This document shows, piece by piece, positions 24,049-33,319 of a stretch of 36,948 nucleotides of DNA. The notes under the pieces are model-generated. The model saw only the letters and a list, made by a program, of their open reading frames with translations. It was not told where the DNA came from and ran no database searches. Positions within the stretch are counted from its first letter, which is position 1. Every line of letters starts with the position of its first letter. Source of the DNA: Gemmatimonadetes bacterium 13_2_20CM_2_65_7 (GTDB lineage: Bacteria; Gemmatimonadota; Gemmatimonadetes; Gemmatimonadales; GWC2-71-9); the NCBI GenBank assembly GCA_001915025.1, contig MNDR01000073.1:1-36948 (forward strand), read 5' to 3'. Made by a program: the position numbers and the translations under genes.

Positions 24049-24188
24049 CCTGCTGGCGCCGAGTTGGACTCCTCCTGCTCCTAAGCGGCGCGGGGTTGAT
24101 CGGACGCGCGAGCGCGCAGACGCCTACCGGGGCGGCGAAGCCTGGCATCTATCGCGGAAACGTCATCCTGTCGCTCGTCTACCAATAG
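24045..24188 (+). CDS. 47-residue secreted peptide with a lone pilin-type C-terminal strand
   Basis: GTG 24045 overlaps the chaperone stop (GTGA). Residues 1-25 form a convincing signal peptide (WRR, then GLLLLLSGAGLIG, then ASAQ). The remaining 22 or so residues, TPTGAAKPGIYRGNVILSLV and then Tyr-Gln, match the end of the two upstream pilins (TPATNQAQGTYTGTITMTVV; NPTTNQRAGAYTATLTLNVT). The mature product would be essentially a single beta-strand. It may be a remnant of a third pilin gene that lost its body, or a deliberate strand peptide that complements or caps subunits. The frame ends three bases before the usher ATG. Confidence 0.6.
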   Translation: MTCWRRVGLLLLLSGAGLIGRASAQTPTGAAKPGIYRGNVILSLVYQ

Positions 24189-24191
24189 ACC

Positions 24192-26798
24192 ATGCTTCCG
24201 CTCCGAGGGGTCGAGGTGGTCGCGCTCCTGGCCTCGATCACCCTCGGCGCCGTCAGATCGGTACCCGCTGCGACGCCGGTGCGTTTCGCTCCGCTTGCTC
24301 CGGTCCCCGATGATACGGCGCCCGAACCTGTCGTCATCGATCTGCGCATCGGCCGCATCACCGGAACGACGGTGCAGGCGTATCGTGTGCGCTCCGAGGT
24401 GTTGCTCCCGCTGTCACAGTTCTTCCAGTTGGCCGAGATCCGCCACCGGCTGACACTGGACGGCCGGCTCGAGGCGACGGTCGATCCCGGAAATCGGCGT
24501 ATCGTCATCGACATTCGCAGTGACACCATGCAATACGGTGATCATCGCGTCCACATCGAGCGGGAGTTCATTCGCTTCGAATCTTCCGAGCTGTACGTCG
24601 GCAGCGAACGGCTGGGCGACTTGCTCGGTTTGATGTTCTCCGTCGACTGGTCCGAGTTGACGGCGACGGTCGTGGATCCCAGCGGTCTGCCGATCGCGCG
24701 CCGGTTGCAACGCGAAGCGGCGCGCGAAGCGTATCTGCGCCGTCCTGACGGCATGCGGCCCGACGTCACGCTCGGCCTCGAACGCCCCAGTTGGGACGGC
24801 GTGGTCGTCGACTACTCATTGTTCTCGCCGTCCAATGATCCCATCGCGGGCTCAACCTACGGGGTGGGACTCGGCGCCGACGTCGGTGGCGGTTCGCTCG
24901 AAATGCTCGCGCAAAGCGTCGGTCCAGCCGAAGCGGGACGCATCCACGTCGACGCGTCGTGGAATGGCGTGTGGCGGGATAACTCTTGGGTGAAACAGCT
25001 CCGACTCGGCGATGTCCCATCCACGGGCCCGCGGGCCCGCGCGCTCCGTGGATTCGCGGTCACCAACGCACCCTTCGTGCGCCCGTCGCTGCTCGGTTCG
25101 TTGCGCTACGCCGGCACCTTGCAGCCCGGATGGTCGGTCGAGGCATATCGCGCGGGCGATCTCGTGGCCTACGATTCGACCGACGCGACGGGCGGCTTCG
25201 CGATCGATCTTCCCGTGCGATATGGCGAGAACCCGGTCGACTTCGTCGCCTACGGTCCGTTCGGCGAGATCCGCGAGTTCAACCGCACCTACCGCGTGTT
25301 GGCCGAGCTGCTTCCGGCCAACCGGTTCGAGTACGGGCTCTCGGCGGGGCAATGTCCAGCGCCGACCTACACGTGCCGGGCCACGGCGAATGTCGATCTC
25401 CGCTACGGTGCGACGCGGCGTTGGACGGTTCAGGGCGGGTTCGATCAGTTCTGGCGGGACTCGCTTCCGGACCGCCTGCATCCGTACGCATCAGTCGTTG
25501 GCAATCCCAGCAATTCCTGGGCGGTGCAGACCGAATTCGTCGGATCGGGTGTCGTCAGTGGCGCGCTGCGCTACGAGCCGTCCGTCGACTTGCGTATCGA
25601 GGGCGATTACGCGCACTTCGCGCGCGACACCGCCCCCGTGTTATTCGTCCCCGGCCGCCGCGACCAGTGGTCTCTGACCGGGTTTCTGCGCCCCGGGAGC
25701 GCTACGGGATTCTTCTTCTTCAATGGCCGGCTCGAGCAAATCAGGAGCGCCGCGGGGGCGCTGACGCGTGCCCGGCTGGATGCGTCGGTTCAGACCGACG
25801 AGGTGCGCTTTCTGCCATATCTGCGCATGGAGCACGGCTCCGTCGGGACTGGCGCGACCGATCGACAATTCGCCGGGCTGTCGACGTTCGTGGTGCCCCG
25901 GCCGCGCTGGGGCCCCTTCCTGAGTCAGACATTGGTGCGCACGACGACGGAGCTGGAGCGCCGATCTGGTCTCGTCTCATGGGCGGCCTTCGCGGCGCGC
26001 CCCATCGCGCGTGGCATGCGGCTGGAGGTGGGCGCGAACTGGCAGCGAGGCAACCGCGGACTCACCTACTCGTTGACGCTTACCTCGTACTTTCAGGCCG
26101 TTCGCGCCGTCACTTCCCTCCTTGCGCCGCCCGGGCAACCTGTCACAGGCAGCCAGTTCCTTCAGGGCTCCGTTCTCTGGGACCGTCGCACCGAGCGTCT
26201 CGGCGTCGCTCCTGGTCCGTCGGTGGAGCGCTCCGGCCTCTCCGGCCACGTGTTTCTCGACGAGAACGCCAATGGCATTCGTGACCCCGGAGAGGCGCCG
26301 GTCATCAATGCGCGAGTGCTGATCGGATCGCTCTCCGCTCGCAGCGATTCGAACGGCTCATATCACGTGTGGGATCTGGTGCCGTTCGAGCCGGTCATCG
26401 TGAGCCTCGATTCGCTGTCGCTCGAGTCGCCGCTGCTGGTGCCGCTGTTCGCGCGTACCAGCATTGTGCCCGGCCCCAATCGCTTTCGCAGTCTCGACAT
26501 TCCGGTGGTGGAATCGGGGATCATCGAGGGTCGCGTGGTACGGAACGGCGCGGGCGTCGCCGCGGTCACGTTGTTTCTGACGGATCGGCGCAGCGGTGCC
26601 CGCCGGACGCTGGTCACATTCAATGACGGGGCGTTCTATCTGATGGGCGTCAGGCCGGGGGACTATGAGCTGACGGTGTCGGAACACGTGCTCGATGCGC
26701 TGGCAGTGGATGCCGAGCCGTTGCGATTTTCGCTGGCGCCGACGCCCAATGGCATCGGGCGATCGGACCTGGAGCTGAAGCTCAGGCCGAGGTTTTAG
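24192..26798 (+). CDS. Usher-like outer-membrane assembly protein with atypical C-terminus
   Basis: The 868-residue secreted protein has a signal peptide to about residue 27. A periplasmic N-terminal domain (about 45-165) is followed by a beta-barrel region (about 190-660) with usher-like features. LRLGDVPSTGPRARALRGF (270-288) corresponds to the conserved 'lrlGD..sG..rG' stretch. VEAYRAGDLVAYDST (316-330), FAIDLPVRYG and FVAYGPFGEIREF correspond to the plug and following strands. Residues 682-868 replace the usual usher C-terminal domains. First comes an SdrD-B-like module (VFLDENANGIRDPGE), then a carboxypeptidase-regulatory-like module (IIEGRVVRNGAGV, then FYLMGVRPGDYELTV). Its role would be to recruit subunits and thread the pilus through the outer membrane. 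The last 17 bases overlap the convergent histidine-kinase gene. Confidence 0.78.
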   Translation: MLPLRGVEVVALLASITLGAVRSVPAATPVRFAPLAPVPDDTAPEPVVIDLRIGRITGTTVQAYRVRSEVLLPLSQFFQLAEIRHRLTLDGRLEATVDPGNRRIVIDIRSDTMQYGDHRVHIEREFIRFESSELYVGSERLGDLLGLMFSVDWSELTATVVDPSGLPIARRLQREAAREAYLRRPDGMRPDVTLGLERPSWDGVVVDYSLFSPSNDPIAGSTYGVGLGADVGGGSLEMLAQSVGPAEAGRIHVDASWNGVWRDNSWVKQLRLGDVPSTGPRARALRGFAVTNAPFVRPSLLGSLRYAGTLQPGWSVEAYRAGDLVAYDSTDATGGFAIDLPVRYGENPVDFVAYGPFGEIREFNRTYRVLAELLPANRFEYGLSAGQCPAPTYTCRATANVDLRYGATRRWTVQGGFDQFWRDSLPDRLHPYASVVGNPSNSWAVQTEFVGSGVVSGALRYEPSVDLRIEGDYAHFARDTAPVLFVPGRRDQWSLTGFLRPGSATGFFFFNGRLEQIRSAAGALTRARLDASVQTDEVRFLPYLRMEHGSVGTGATDRQFAGLSTFVVPRPRWGPFLSQTLVRTTTELERRSGLVSWAAFAARPIARGMRLEVGANWQRGNRGLTYSLTLTSYFQAVRAVTSLLAPPGQPVTGSQFLQGSVLWDRRTERLGVAPGPSVERSGLSGHVFLDENANGIRDPGEAPVINARVLIGSLSARSDSNGSYHVWDLVPFEPVIVSLDSLSLESPLLVPLFARTSIVPGPNRFRSLDIPVVESGIIEGRVVRNGAGVAAVTLFLTDRRSGARRTLVTFNDGAFYLMGVRPGDYELTVSEHVLDALAVDAEPLRFSLAPTPNGIGRSDLELKLRPRF

Positions 26799-29325
26799 CT
26801 ACCTCGTGCAGCAGGTCTTCCAACTTTGCGAAATCGTAGGGTTTGACGAGCGAGGGCACGCCGGAGTCCCGTAGCAATTCGGATGTGTCGGCCGCGAAAG
26901 TATCTCCCGTTGTGAACACGAGGCGATGCACCATCGCGGGGTAGTCGCGCCGCAGTCGTTCGAGGAACTCCCCCCCGCTCATCCCCGGCATTCGCACGTC
27001 AGACACGATGACGTCGAAGTGCTCCCGCTGCAGCGCCCGCAAGGCGTCGGCACCGTCTGCTACCGCAACCGCGTGCATGCCGCGTCCCTTCAGGAAGCTC
27101 AGGACGGCGCGGCGCAGTCCTTCTTCGTCGTCGATCAACAACACGGACAGTGCGCCGTCATGCGCTCGAGCGGCCGCCGCGGGGGTGGGGGGGGCCGGCA
27201 TGGGCGGGGGCGTCAGCCGCTGGTGGGAGCGCGCATCGCGCAGCAGCTCGATCGTAAACGCCGCGCCGCCACCGTTTGCCTGGGAGGCCTTGGAATCGAG
27301 CCAGATGCGGCCACCGTGGTCGCGCACGATCCCGTAACAGATCGAGAGGCCGAGTCCGGTGCCGCTTCCCTCGGGCTTCGTCGTGAAGAACGGATCGAAG
27401 ATTTTCTCTTCGATGTCGGGCGGGATGCCGGGGCCCGTGTCGGCCATCTGGAGCCGCACGTGATCCTCGCCCGCGGTCGCCGTGCGGATCGTGATGGCGC
27501 GCCGGCCGGTGACACCGGTCAAGGCCTGCTCGCCATTGATCAGGAGATTGAGCAGCATCTGCTGCATCTCCGAGCCGTTCGCCCACGCCTTGGGATTGCT
27601 CTCGTCGAGCTCGAGGTTCACCGTGATGTTGAGCGTCGTGAGATGGTATGACCGGAGTGCGAACGTGCGGCGCACGATCTCGTTCAAATCGACCAGCGTC
27701 CGCTCCTTGCTGCCCGCACGCGCGAACGCCAGCAGGTTCGTCGTGATCCGACCGATGCGGGTCGCCTCATCGTACATCATCTGCACGGTCTCGCGCTGAT
27801 CGGGCGTCAGCTGATTGAGCAAGAGCGTTTGCGCGAATCCCGAGATGATAGCCGCGGGGTTGTTGATTTCGTGGGCGACGCCGCTCACGAGCTGTCCCAT
27901 CGCCGCCAGTTTCTCCGCTTGCTGGAGCTGCGTCTGGGCGCGGCGCTGCTCCGTGACATCGCGGACCAGGGCGAGCACCTTGGGGATGCGACCGCTTTCC
28001 CGCACGGGCGCGAACAGCACCTGCGCGGTGCCGTCACTTCCATCGGGCCGCTGGAACGGAACCTCGAACCGGCGCAGCTCGCCATCGAAGGCAGCGGCCA
28101 GATTCTTCCGCGCAATCCGCGTCCCCGCTGAATCGAGCCAATCGAAGCCCGATCTCTGGGCGTTCACGAGCGAACGCCCGGCGGGATTCTCGTCCAGCAC
28201 CCGTCCCTCGCGGTCGAGGACGCTGATGGCGTCCGGTACGGCTTCCATCAGCAGGCGCAGACTGCGCTCCGCGGACGCCGTCGCACCCAGTGCGCTCATC
28301 AGCGAGCGAGTCTGATTCGCGACCTCGTCTTCGAGGAGCTGCGCGTACCGCCGGTCGACACCCAGCGAGTACAGCACGCGCGCTCCGATGATCAACATGC
28401 CGATGCCGATGATGATCGCGACATCGACGCCGGGTTCCGGACGCACGATCCCCACGATCGCCATACCACTCATGCCGGCGAGACCGACGATCAATGCCAC
28501 GACGCGCGCGGTCAGGCCGGAAGTGGGTGTCGCTCGGTCGCGTTCGAGCTGCAGCACACGATCGGGCGCGAGCGCCGCGGCCGCCGCGATCATCAACAGG
28601 CCGGCATCCCACGTGAGATCGAGCGGGCCGCCGGGTTGATACGTGCCACCGAGCGCGACGACCGCGTAGACGAGATTGCCGATTGCCAGTGCCACGATAC
28701 CGGGAAGCACCAATGCGGCGGTCACGACGGGGAACACCGTTCGGCGCAGCATCTGGATCAACACCATCCAGAGCACCGCGATCCCTCCGATCGACCAGCC
28801 GATGCTGGTGAGGAGGCCGGCGGTCGAGCGGGCTGTCGCTCCCGCGAGGAGCGGTTCCAGCAGATACTCGTATGCCAACGCACCGACGGTGAACGTCACG
28901 AGCACCGTATCGAGGATCAGCTCGGGATCGGGGCGGCGGGTCGGTTGGCCGCGGACCAGCGTCACGATCCCCACGATCAAGCAGACGTAGATGCCGAGAA
29001 AGCCTGCGTCGGCGAGCGATGGGTACGGCGGTGCGGCGCGCAGCCAGAAGTCGTAATACGTCCACACCAGCGCGCCGGCGAAGAACGAGGCACAACCCGC
29101 GCCGATCCAGCGCCAGGTACGGCGTTGCTCGGCGGTCGTGACACGCCCGGCGGTGTTGAAGCAGCAGAACGCGGCAAATGCCGCCGCCCAGCCCCAGCAC
29201 ACGTCCGTGGTCACGAGCAAGGTCTGACGGCTGTGCGACGGGAAAGCGTACAGCAGCGCCATCACCACGAACGAGACGGCGGCGATGATCACGAGCACGC
29301 GGGCGGAACGACTGAGCGGAATCAT
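26782..29325 (-). CDS. Membrane-bound hybrid histidine kinase with C-terminal receiver
   Basis: From ATG 29325 the protein has 847 residues. About eight or nine hydrophobic helices (11-320) form a membrane sensor region. A PAS domain (about 350-460) leads into HisKA with phospho-accepting His485 in [10 protein letters not shown]. The ATPase domain has [12 protein letters not shown] (591-602), DTGPGIPP and [11 protein letters not shown] Pro/Ala-rich linker (707-721) leads to a receiver domain (725-845) with Asp776 in [10 protein letters not shown] and Lys828. The architecture predicts intramolecular phosphotransfer or sink function. No DNA-binding output is encoded in this protein. An in-frame TTG at 29373 would overlap the divergent isomerase start, so the ATG is preferred. 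A G-rich stretch at 27181-27210 encodes the linker. It is convergent with the usher gene. Confidence 0.9.
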   Translation of the reverse strand: MIPLSRSARVLVIIAAVSFVVMALLYAFPSHSRQTLLVTTDVCWGWAAAFAAFCCFNTAGRVTTAEQRRTWRWIGAGCASFFAGALVWTYYDFWLRAAPPYPSLADAGFLGIYVCLIVGIVTLVRGQPTRRPDPELILDTVLVTFTVGALAYEYLLEPLLAGATARSTAGLLTSIGWSIGGIAVLWMVLIQMLRRTVFPVVTAALVLPGIVALAIGNLVYAVVALGGTYQPGGPLDLTWDAGLLMIAAAAALAPDRVLQLERDRATPTSGLTARVVALIVGLAGMSGMAIVGIVRPEPGVDVAIIIGIGMLIIGARVLYSLGVDRRYAQLLEDEVANQTRSLMSALGATASAERSLRLLMEAVPDAISVLDREGRVLDENPAGRSLVNAQRSGFDWLDSAGTRIARKNLAAAFDGELRRFEVPFQRPDGSDGTAQVLFAPVRESGRIPKVLALVRDVTEQRRAQTQLQQAEKLAAMGQLVSGVAHEINNPAAIISGFAQTLLLNQLTPDQRETVQMMYDEATRIGRITTNLLAFARAGSKERTLVDLNEIVRRTFALRSYHLTTLNITVNLELDESNPKAWANGSEMQQMLLNLLINGEQALTGVTGRRAITIRTATAGEDHVRLQMADTGPGIPPDIEEKIFDPFFTTKPEGSGTGLGLSICYGIVRDHGGRIWLDSKASQANGGGAAFTIELLRDARSHQRLTPPPMPAPPTPAAAARAHDGALSVLLIDDEEGLRRAVLSFLKGRGMHAVAVADGADALRALQREHFDVIVSDVRMPGMSGGEFLERLRRDYPAMVHRLVFTTGDTFAADTSELLRDSGVPSLVKPYDFAKLEDLLHEVAKTSA

Positions 29326-29372
29326 TTTCGGCGCACCCGGGGCTAACCTAACTTCATTATGTTTCGCCGCCA

Positions 29373-30695
29373 ATGAATCTGCTCGGATGGGTGCGCGCGC
29401 CGGAGCAATCGCTCGCGCAGTGGGATGCGCACACGGCCCTGGCCGCGTCGGCCCGAGCCGACGGTCTCGACCGCACGCTCGTCTGTGGGATGGGCGGATC
29501 GAGTCTGGTCGCGGACGTCCTCGCCAGCGCGTTCGGAGCGCGCACGCTGCGCGTACTGGACAGCACGAATCCCGCGGCGGTGGGCGCCGCCGTCTCCGAC
29601 GACGAGCTCCCGCGGACGTTGTTCCTGCTCTCGAGCAAGTCGGGCAACACAGTCGAGACGCTGGCCTTCTGCCATCACTTCGTAGCGCGCGCTCGCCCCG
29701 ACCAGTTCGTTGCCATCACGGAATCGGGCAGCCCGCTCGACACGCTCGCGCGACAGCGTGGCTTTCGCGCCGTCATTCCTCATCCGCCTGGCATCGGTGG
29801 CCGCTACTCGGCACTGACCGCCATCGGCATGCTGCCCGCCGCCCTCATAGGCGTGGACGGTCGCACGCTGCTCGAGCGGACGGGACGAGTCGACGTTGCT
29901 GCCGCGGAACGACTCGGCAGCGCGGTCGCCGATCGCGCGAAGTCGGGTCGTGACAAATTGCGGCTCGCGCCGCCGCGCGAGGTCGGCGCGCTGGCTCAGT
30001 GGGTCGAGCAATTGATCGCCGAAAGCTCGGGGAAGGACGGCCGCGGTGTCGTGCCGATCGTCGACGATCCCCTCGACGCGTCGTTGCCGGATCTTCAGAC
30101 GGCCGGACCAGCGGAGTTCTCCGCGGACCCGCTCGATCTCGGCCGTGAGTTCCTGCGCTGGGAGTACGCGACCAAGGCGCTCTGCGAACGTCTCGGTGTC
30201 AACGCATTCGATCAACCGGACGTCGAAGAAGCGAAACACCTGGCGCGCGCCGAGCTCGTTGCCGCTCGAACGTCCTCGGTCGTGGCCGAGCCGATCGAAA
30301 CGTTGTCACCAGCGGACCTGCGCCGCAGCGCTCGAGCCGGCGATTATTTCGCGATTCTCGCGTACCTACCGCCGAGCGCGAACGTGCTGGCACAACTGCA
30401 ACGCGTCCGCGGCGCGTGGGGTCGGACACTCCGGTGCGCGACCACGCTCGGCATCGGCCCGCGCTATCTGCACTCGACGGGTCAGCTGCATAAAGGCGGA
30501 CCGAATACGGGTCTCTTCCTCGTGATTACCGTCGAGACCCGTGACGACATCGCCATCCCCGAAATGGGACTGACGTTCGGTGCGCTGCACGCGGCGCAGG
30601 CGCGCGGTGACGTGCGCGCGTTGCTCGGTCGCGGCCGGCGGGTGGCACACGTGCACCTGTCGAGCCTCGCGGACATCTCGAAGCTCGAGCCGTGA
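29373..30695 (+). CDS. pgi: Glucose-6-phosphate isomerase family enzyme (short form)
   Basis: The 440-residue cytoplasmic SIS-fold isomerase interconverts aldose and ketose 6-phosphates. GMGGSS (39-44) and SSKSGNTVET (87-96) bind the phosphate. GIGGRYSALTAIG is the catalytic PGI signature region, and GPRYLHSTGQLHKGGPNTG lies near the C-terminus. It is about 110 residues shorter than E. coli Pgi and resembles the isomerase half of bacterial transaldolase-isomerase fusions. Gene symbol is a family-level assignment. Because the next gene is an alpha-mannosidase, activity on mannose 6-phosphate is worth considering. Its stop overlaps the mannosidase GTG (GTGA). It is divergent from the histidine kinase gene with a 47-base gap. 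Confidence 0.88.
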   Translation: MNLLGWVRAPEQSLAQWDAHTALAASARADGLDRTLVCGMGGSSLVADVLASAFGARTLRVLDSTNPAAVGAAVSDDELPRTLFLLSSKSGNTVETLAFCHHFVARARPDQFVAITESGSPLDTLARQRGFRAVIPHPPGIGGRYSALTAIGMLPAALIGVDGRTLLERTGRVDVAAAERLGSAVADRAKSGRDKLRLAPPREVGALAQWVEQLIAESSGKDGRGVVPIVDDPLDASLPDLQTAGPAEFSADPLDLGREFLRWEYATKALCERLGVNAFDQPDVEEAKHLARAELVAARTSSVVAEPIETLSPADLRRSARAGDYFAILAYLPPSANVLAQLQRVRGAWGRTLRCATTLGIGPRYLHSTGQLHKGGPNTGLFLVITVETRDDIAIPEMGLTFGALHAAQARGDVRALLGRGRRVAHVHLSSLADISKLEP

Positions 30696-33319
30696 CGTCG
30701 TACATCTTTCATCTGATCCCACATACCCACTGGGATCGCGAGTGGTATCTGCCGCGCGCCGCGTTTCACGCGCGGCTCGTGGCAATGTTCGACGTGCTGC
30801 TGGAACGGCTCCAGGCGGACGGCGGATTTCGCAGCTTCCTGCTCGATGGGCAGACCATTCTCGTCGAGGACTACTTGCGCGCTCGACCCGAGCGCGACAG
30901 CGAGATCAAGGCGCTGGTGAAAACCGGGCGACTCCAAGTCGGCCCCTGGTACGTCCTGGCCGACGAGTTGATTCCGTCCGGTGAGTCCCTCATCAGAAAC
31001 CTGCTGCTCGGCGCGGCCGACGCCGAGCGGCTGGGCGGACGGCTGGACGTGTTGTACTCACCCGATGCCTTCGGTCACCCGGCGGTCTTGCCCAGTCTCG
31101 CGCGCGAGTTCGGCATCAAGTTTGGCGTGCTATGGCGCGGCCTGGGTGGTGATCCGGGACAGGATCGCGATCTCTACCGATGGAGCGGCTCGGACTCCCG
31201 CGACTTGCTGCTCTGGCACCTGCCGCCGCAGGGCTACGAAATCGGCGCCGCGCTACCTGGCGGGGGCGCGCGTCTCCCCGACATCTGGACCGACGTCCGC
31301 GCGGCGCTCGTCCCACGCGCGGCGGGCAAACATATTCCGGTGTTCATCGGGGCCGATCACCACGCGCCGCATCCTGCGCTCGGGCGTCTCCGGGACGTGC
31401 TGGCCGAGCTCGAGCCGGCGAGTGCGTTTCGCCTGTCGCGTCTCGATGAGTTCTTCCAGGCCGCCGAAAGCACACCGGCACAGCCAATCGCAGGCGAGCT
31501 GCGATGGTCGTACGGCTACACCTGGACCCTCCAGGGTGTGCACGGCACGCGTGCCCCCTTCAAGCGTCGCCACGGAGTTGCCGAGCTGCGGCTCGAGCGG
31601 ATCGGGGAGCCGCTGGTGGCGCTGGCGCGCTACGCCGGCGCCTTGGATAGCAGGGCGTTGCTCGAAACCGCATGGCGCACGCTGATCAGCACCCAATTCC
31701 ACGACACGATTGCCGGGACTACCGCCGATTCGGTCGCTACGGCAGCTGAGAGCCGGTTGACCGATGTCGCGGCCTATGCAGCGGAGCTGACACGCGCGTC
31801 GCTACACCGTCTCGTGGGCCATGATCCCGACGCTGCGCGAGAACGTGCGGGCATCGCGGAGCCGGCGCTCGTGCTGTGGAATCCCGCGGCCCGCCCTCGC
31901 AACGGCGTAGCGATCGCAGACGTGACGTTTTTTCGCCGCGACGTGCTGGTGGGAGCGCCGACCGCGGGACGCGCACCGAGAGAAGGACCGGGCTTCCGAG
32001 GGGCCTTCGCGTTGCGTGGTGCCGATGGCCGGTCGATTCCCGTACAGGTGCTGGCGCAGCGCGTGACGGAGGAGCGCATCGATGCTTCGCGGCATTATCC
32101 CGATCAGGATGAAGTCGATCAGGTTCGCATCGCGTTTCGTGCGCCGACTGTCCCGGGCCTCGGGCTCGCGACGCTCACTCTCGGTACGCCGGCGCCTGTC
32201 AGCAAAGGCGAAGACGTTCGCGTACGCGGTCGTTCTTTACAGAATCGCTTCGTTGAGGTGACGCTGGAATCGAATGGAGCCCTGACGCTTGTCGATCGCC
32301 GCCGCGAGGAACGCTATGGCGATCTCCTGCGTCTCGAAGATGAAGGCGATGCCGGCGACGCGTACACGTACTGCCCTCCGGCGCGCGACCGCGTGAAGGT
32401 GAGTGCCGGACCGATTACCGTGAAGCGGCTCGCGGGAGGTCCGCTGGTTGCGGCTCTCGAAGCGCGGTTCGAGATCACGCGCGGCATCGCTGCGCGGCTC
32501 ATCGTGCAGCTGCACGCCGACAGTCCGATGGTTCGCACAATTGTCGAGATCGACAATCGCAATCAGCGCCATCGGCTGCGCGCGCGCGCGCCGACCGGGC
32601 TGGCCGGCGTCAGCGCGATCGCAGGCGGGGCATTCGGGACGGTCGAGCGGATGGCAGTCAGGGCCGACCCGGCAGCGTATCCACGCGAGACGCCGGTACG
32701 CACGGCGCCTGCCCAGCGGTTCGTCGCCGGGGCGCGGGGCAACCGGGGGCTCGCGGTCTTCGCCCCGGCGTTCTTCGAATACGAATGGACGGCGAAAGGC
32801 GATCTCCTGATTACCCTCATGCGCGCGATCGGAGATCTCTCTCGTGGCGACCTGCCGACCCGGCCGGGTCACGCCGCCTGGCCGACGGCGATTCCGGGCG
32901 CCCAATGTCTGGGCACGTCGCGCATCGAGCTGGCGCTGGCCCCGATCACGGTCGCCGACGTGGAGCGCGGAGATGTCCTGCCGCATCTCTGGGAGGATGC
33001 ATTTCTTCCGCTCACCGCTCTCTGGTTGCGTGATGCCGCCGGTCTCACGCCCGCGCCGATCGATGTTGCCCTCGAGGGAACGGGACTCGTGTTCTCCGCC
33101 CTCAAACCCGCGCAAATCGGTTCGCCAATGGTGCTCCGCTGTTACAACGCGACCAGTCGCAAAACGGCGGGCGCCTGGCGCTTCGGTGCGGGCATCAAGA
33201 CCGCGCACCGCGTCCGCGCCGATGAGCGCGAGGCGGTGGCACTCGTACTCGAGCAACGCGGCCGCATCGTGCGCTTCGTCGCCGAACCACACGAGATCGT
33301 CTCGATTTTGGTGACCTGA
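30692..33319 (+). CDS. Glycoside hydrolase family 38 alpha-mannosidase
   Basis: This is an 875-residue retaining alpha-mannosidase with no signal peptide, so it is predicted cytoplasmic. The N-terminal catalytic domain opens with LIPHTHWDREW, giving the zinc ligands His13 and Asp15. The nucleophile is Asp125 in YSPDAFGHP, and a later zinc histidine lies in TQFHDTIAGTT. Central helical and large C-terminal beta domains (about 430-875) complete the family's usual architecture. It should release mannose from alpha-mannosides or mannoglycerate-like compounds. GTG 30692 overlaps the isomerase stop, and its own TGA overlaps the esterase ATG (TGATG), which makes a tightly coupled three-gene sugar operon. 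Confidence 0.92.
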   Translation: MTSYIFHLIPHTHWDREWYLPRAAFHARLVAMFDVLLERLQADGGFRSFLLDGQTILVEDYLRARPERDSEIKALVKTGRLQVGPWYVLADELIPSGESLIRNLLLGAADAERLGGRLDVLYSPDAFGHPAVLPSLAREFGIKFGVLWRGLGGDPGQDRDLYRWSGSDSRDLLLWHLPPQGYEIGAALPGGGARLPDIWTDVRAALVPRAAGKHIPVFIGADHHAPHPALGRLRDVLAELEPASAFRLSRLDEFFQAAESTPAQPIAGELRWSYGYTWTLQGVHGTRAPFKRRHGVAELRLERIGEPLVALARYAGALDSRALLETAWRTLISTQFHDTIAGTTADSVATAAESRLTDVAAYAAELTRASLHRLVGHDPDAARERAGIAEPALVLWNPAARPRNGVAIADVTFFRRDVLVGAPTAGRAPREGPGFRGAFALRGADGRSIPVQVLAQRVTEERIDASRHYPDQDEVDQVRIAFRAPTVPGLGLATLTLGTPAPVSKGEDVRVRGRSLQNRFVEVTLESNGALTLVDRRREERYGDLLRLEDEGDAGDAYTYCPPARDRVKVSAGPITVKRLAGGPLVAALEARFEITRGIAARLIVQLHADSPMVRTIVEIDNRNQRHRLRARAPTGLAGVSAIAGGAFGTVERMAVRADPAAYPRETPVRTAPAQRFVAGARGNRGLAVFAPAFFEYEWTAKGDLLITLMRAIGDLSRGDLPTRPGHAAWPTAIPGAQCLGTSRIELALAPITVADVERGDVLPHLWEDAFLPLTALWLRDAAGLTPAPIDVALEGTGLVFSALKPAQIGSPMVLRCYNATSRKTAGAWRFGAGIKTAHRVRADEREAVALVLEQRGRIVRFVAEPHEIVSILVT

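Noticed and set aside
28034-29200. 388-residue minus-strand frame overlapping the histidine kinase
   Set aside because: Very Arg-rich and without motifs. It is an alternate-frame shadow of the kinase membrane region.
29326-29373. TTG 29373 as start of the histidine kinase
   Set aside because: It would overlap the divergent isomerase start and adds a non-conserved leader. ATG 29325 directly precedes the first membrane helix.
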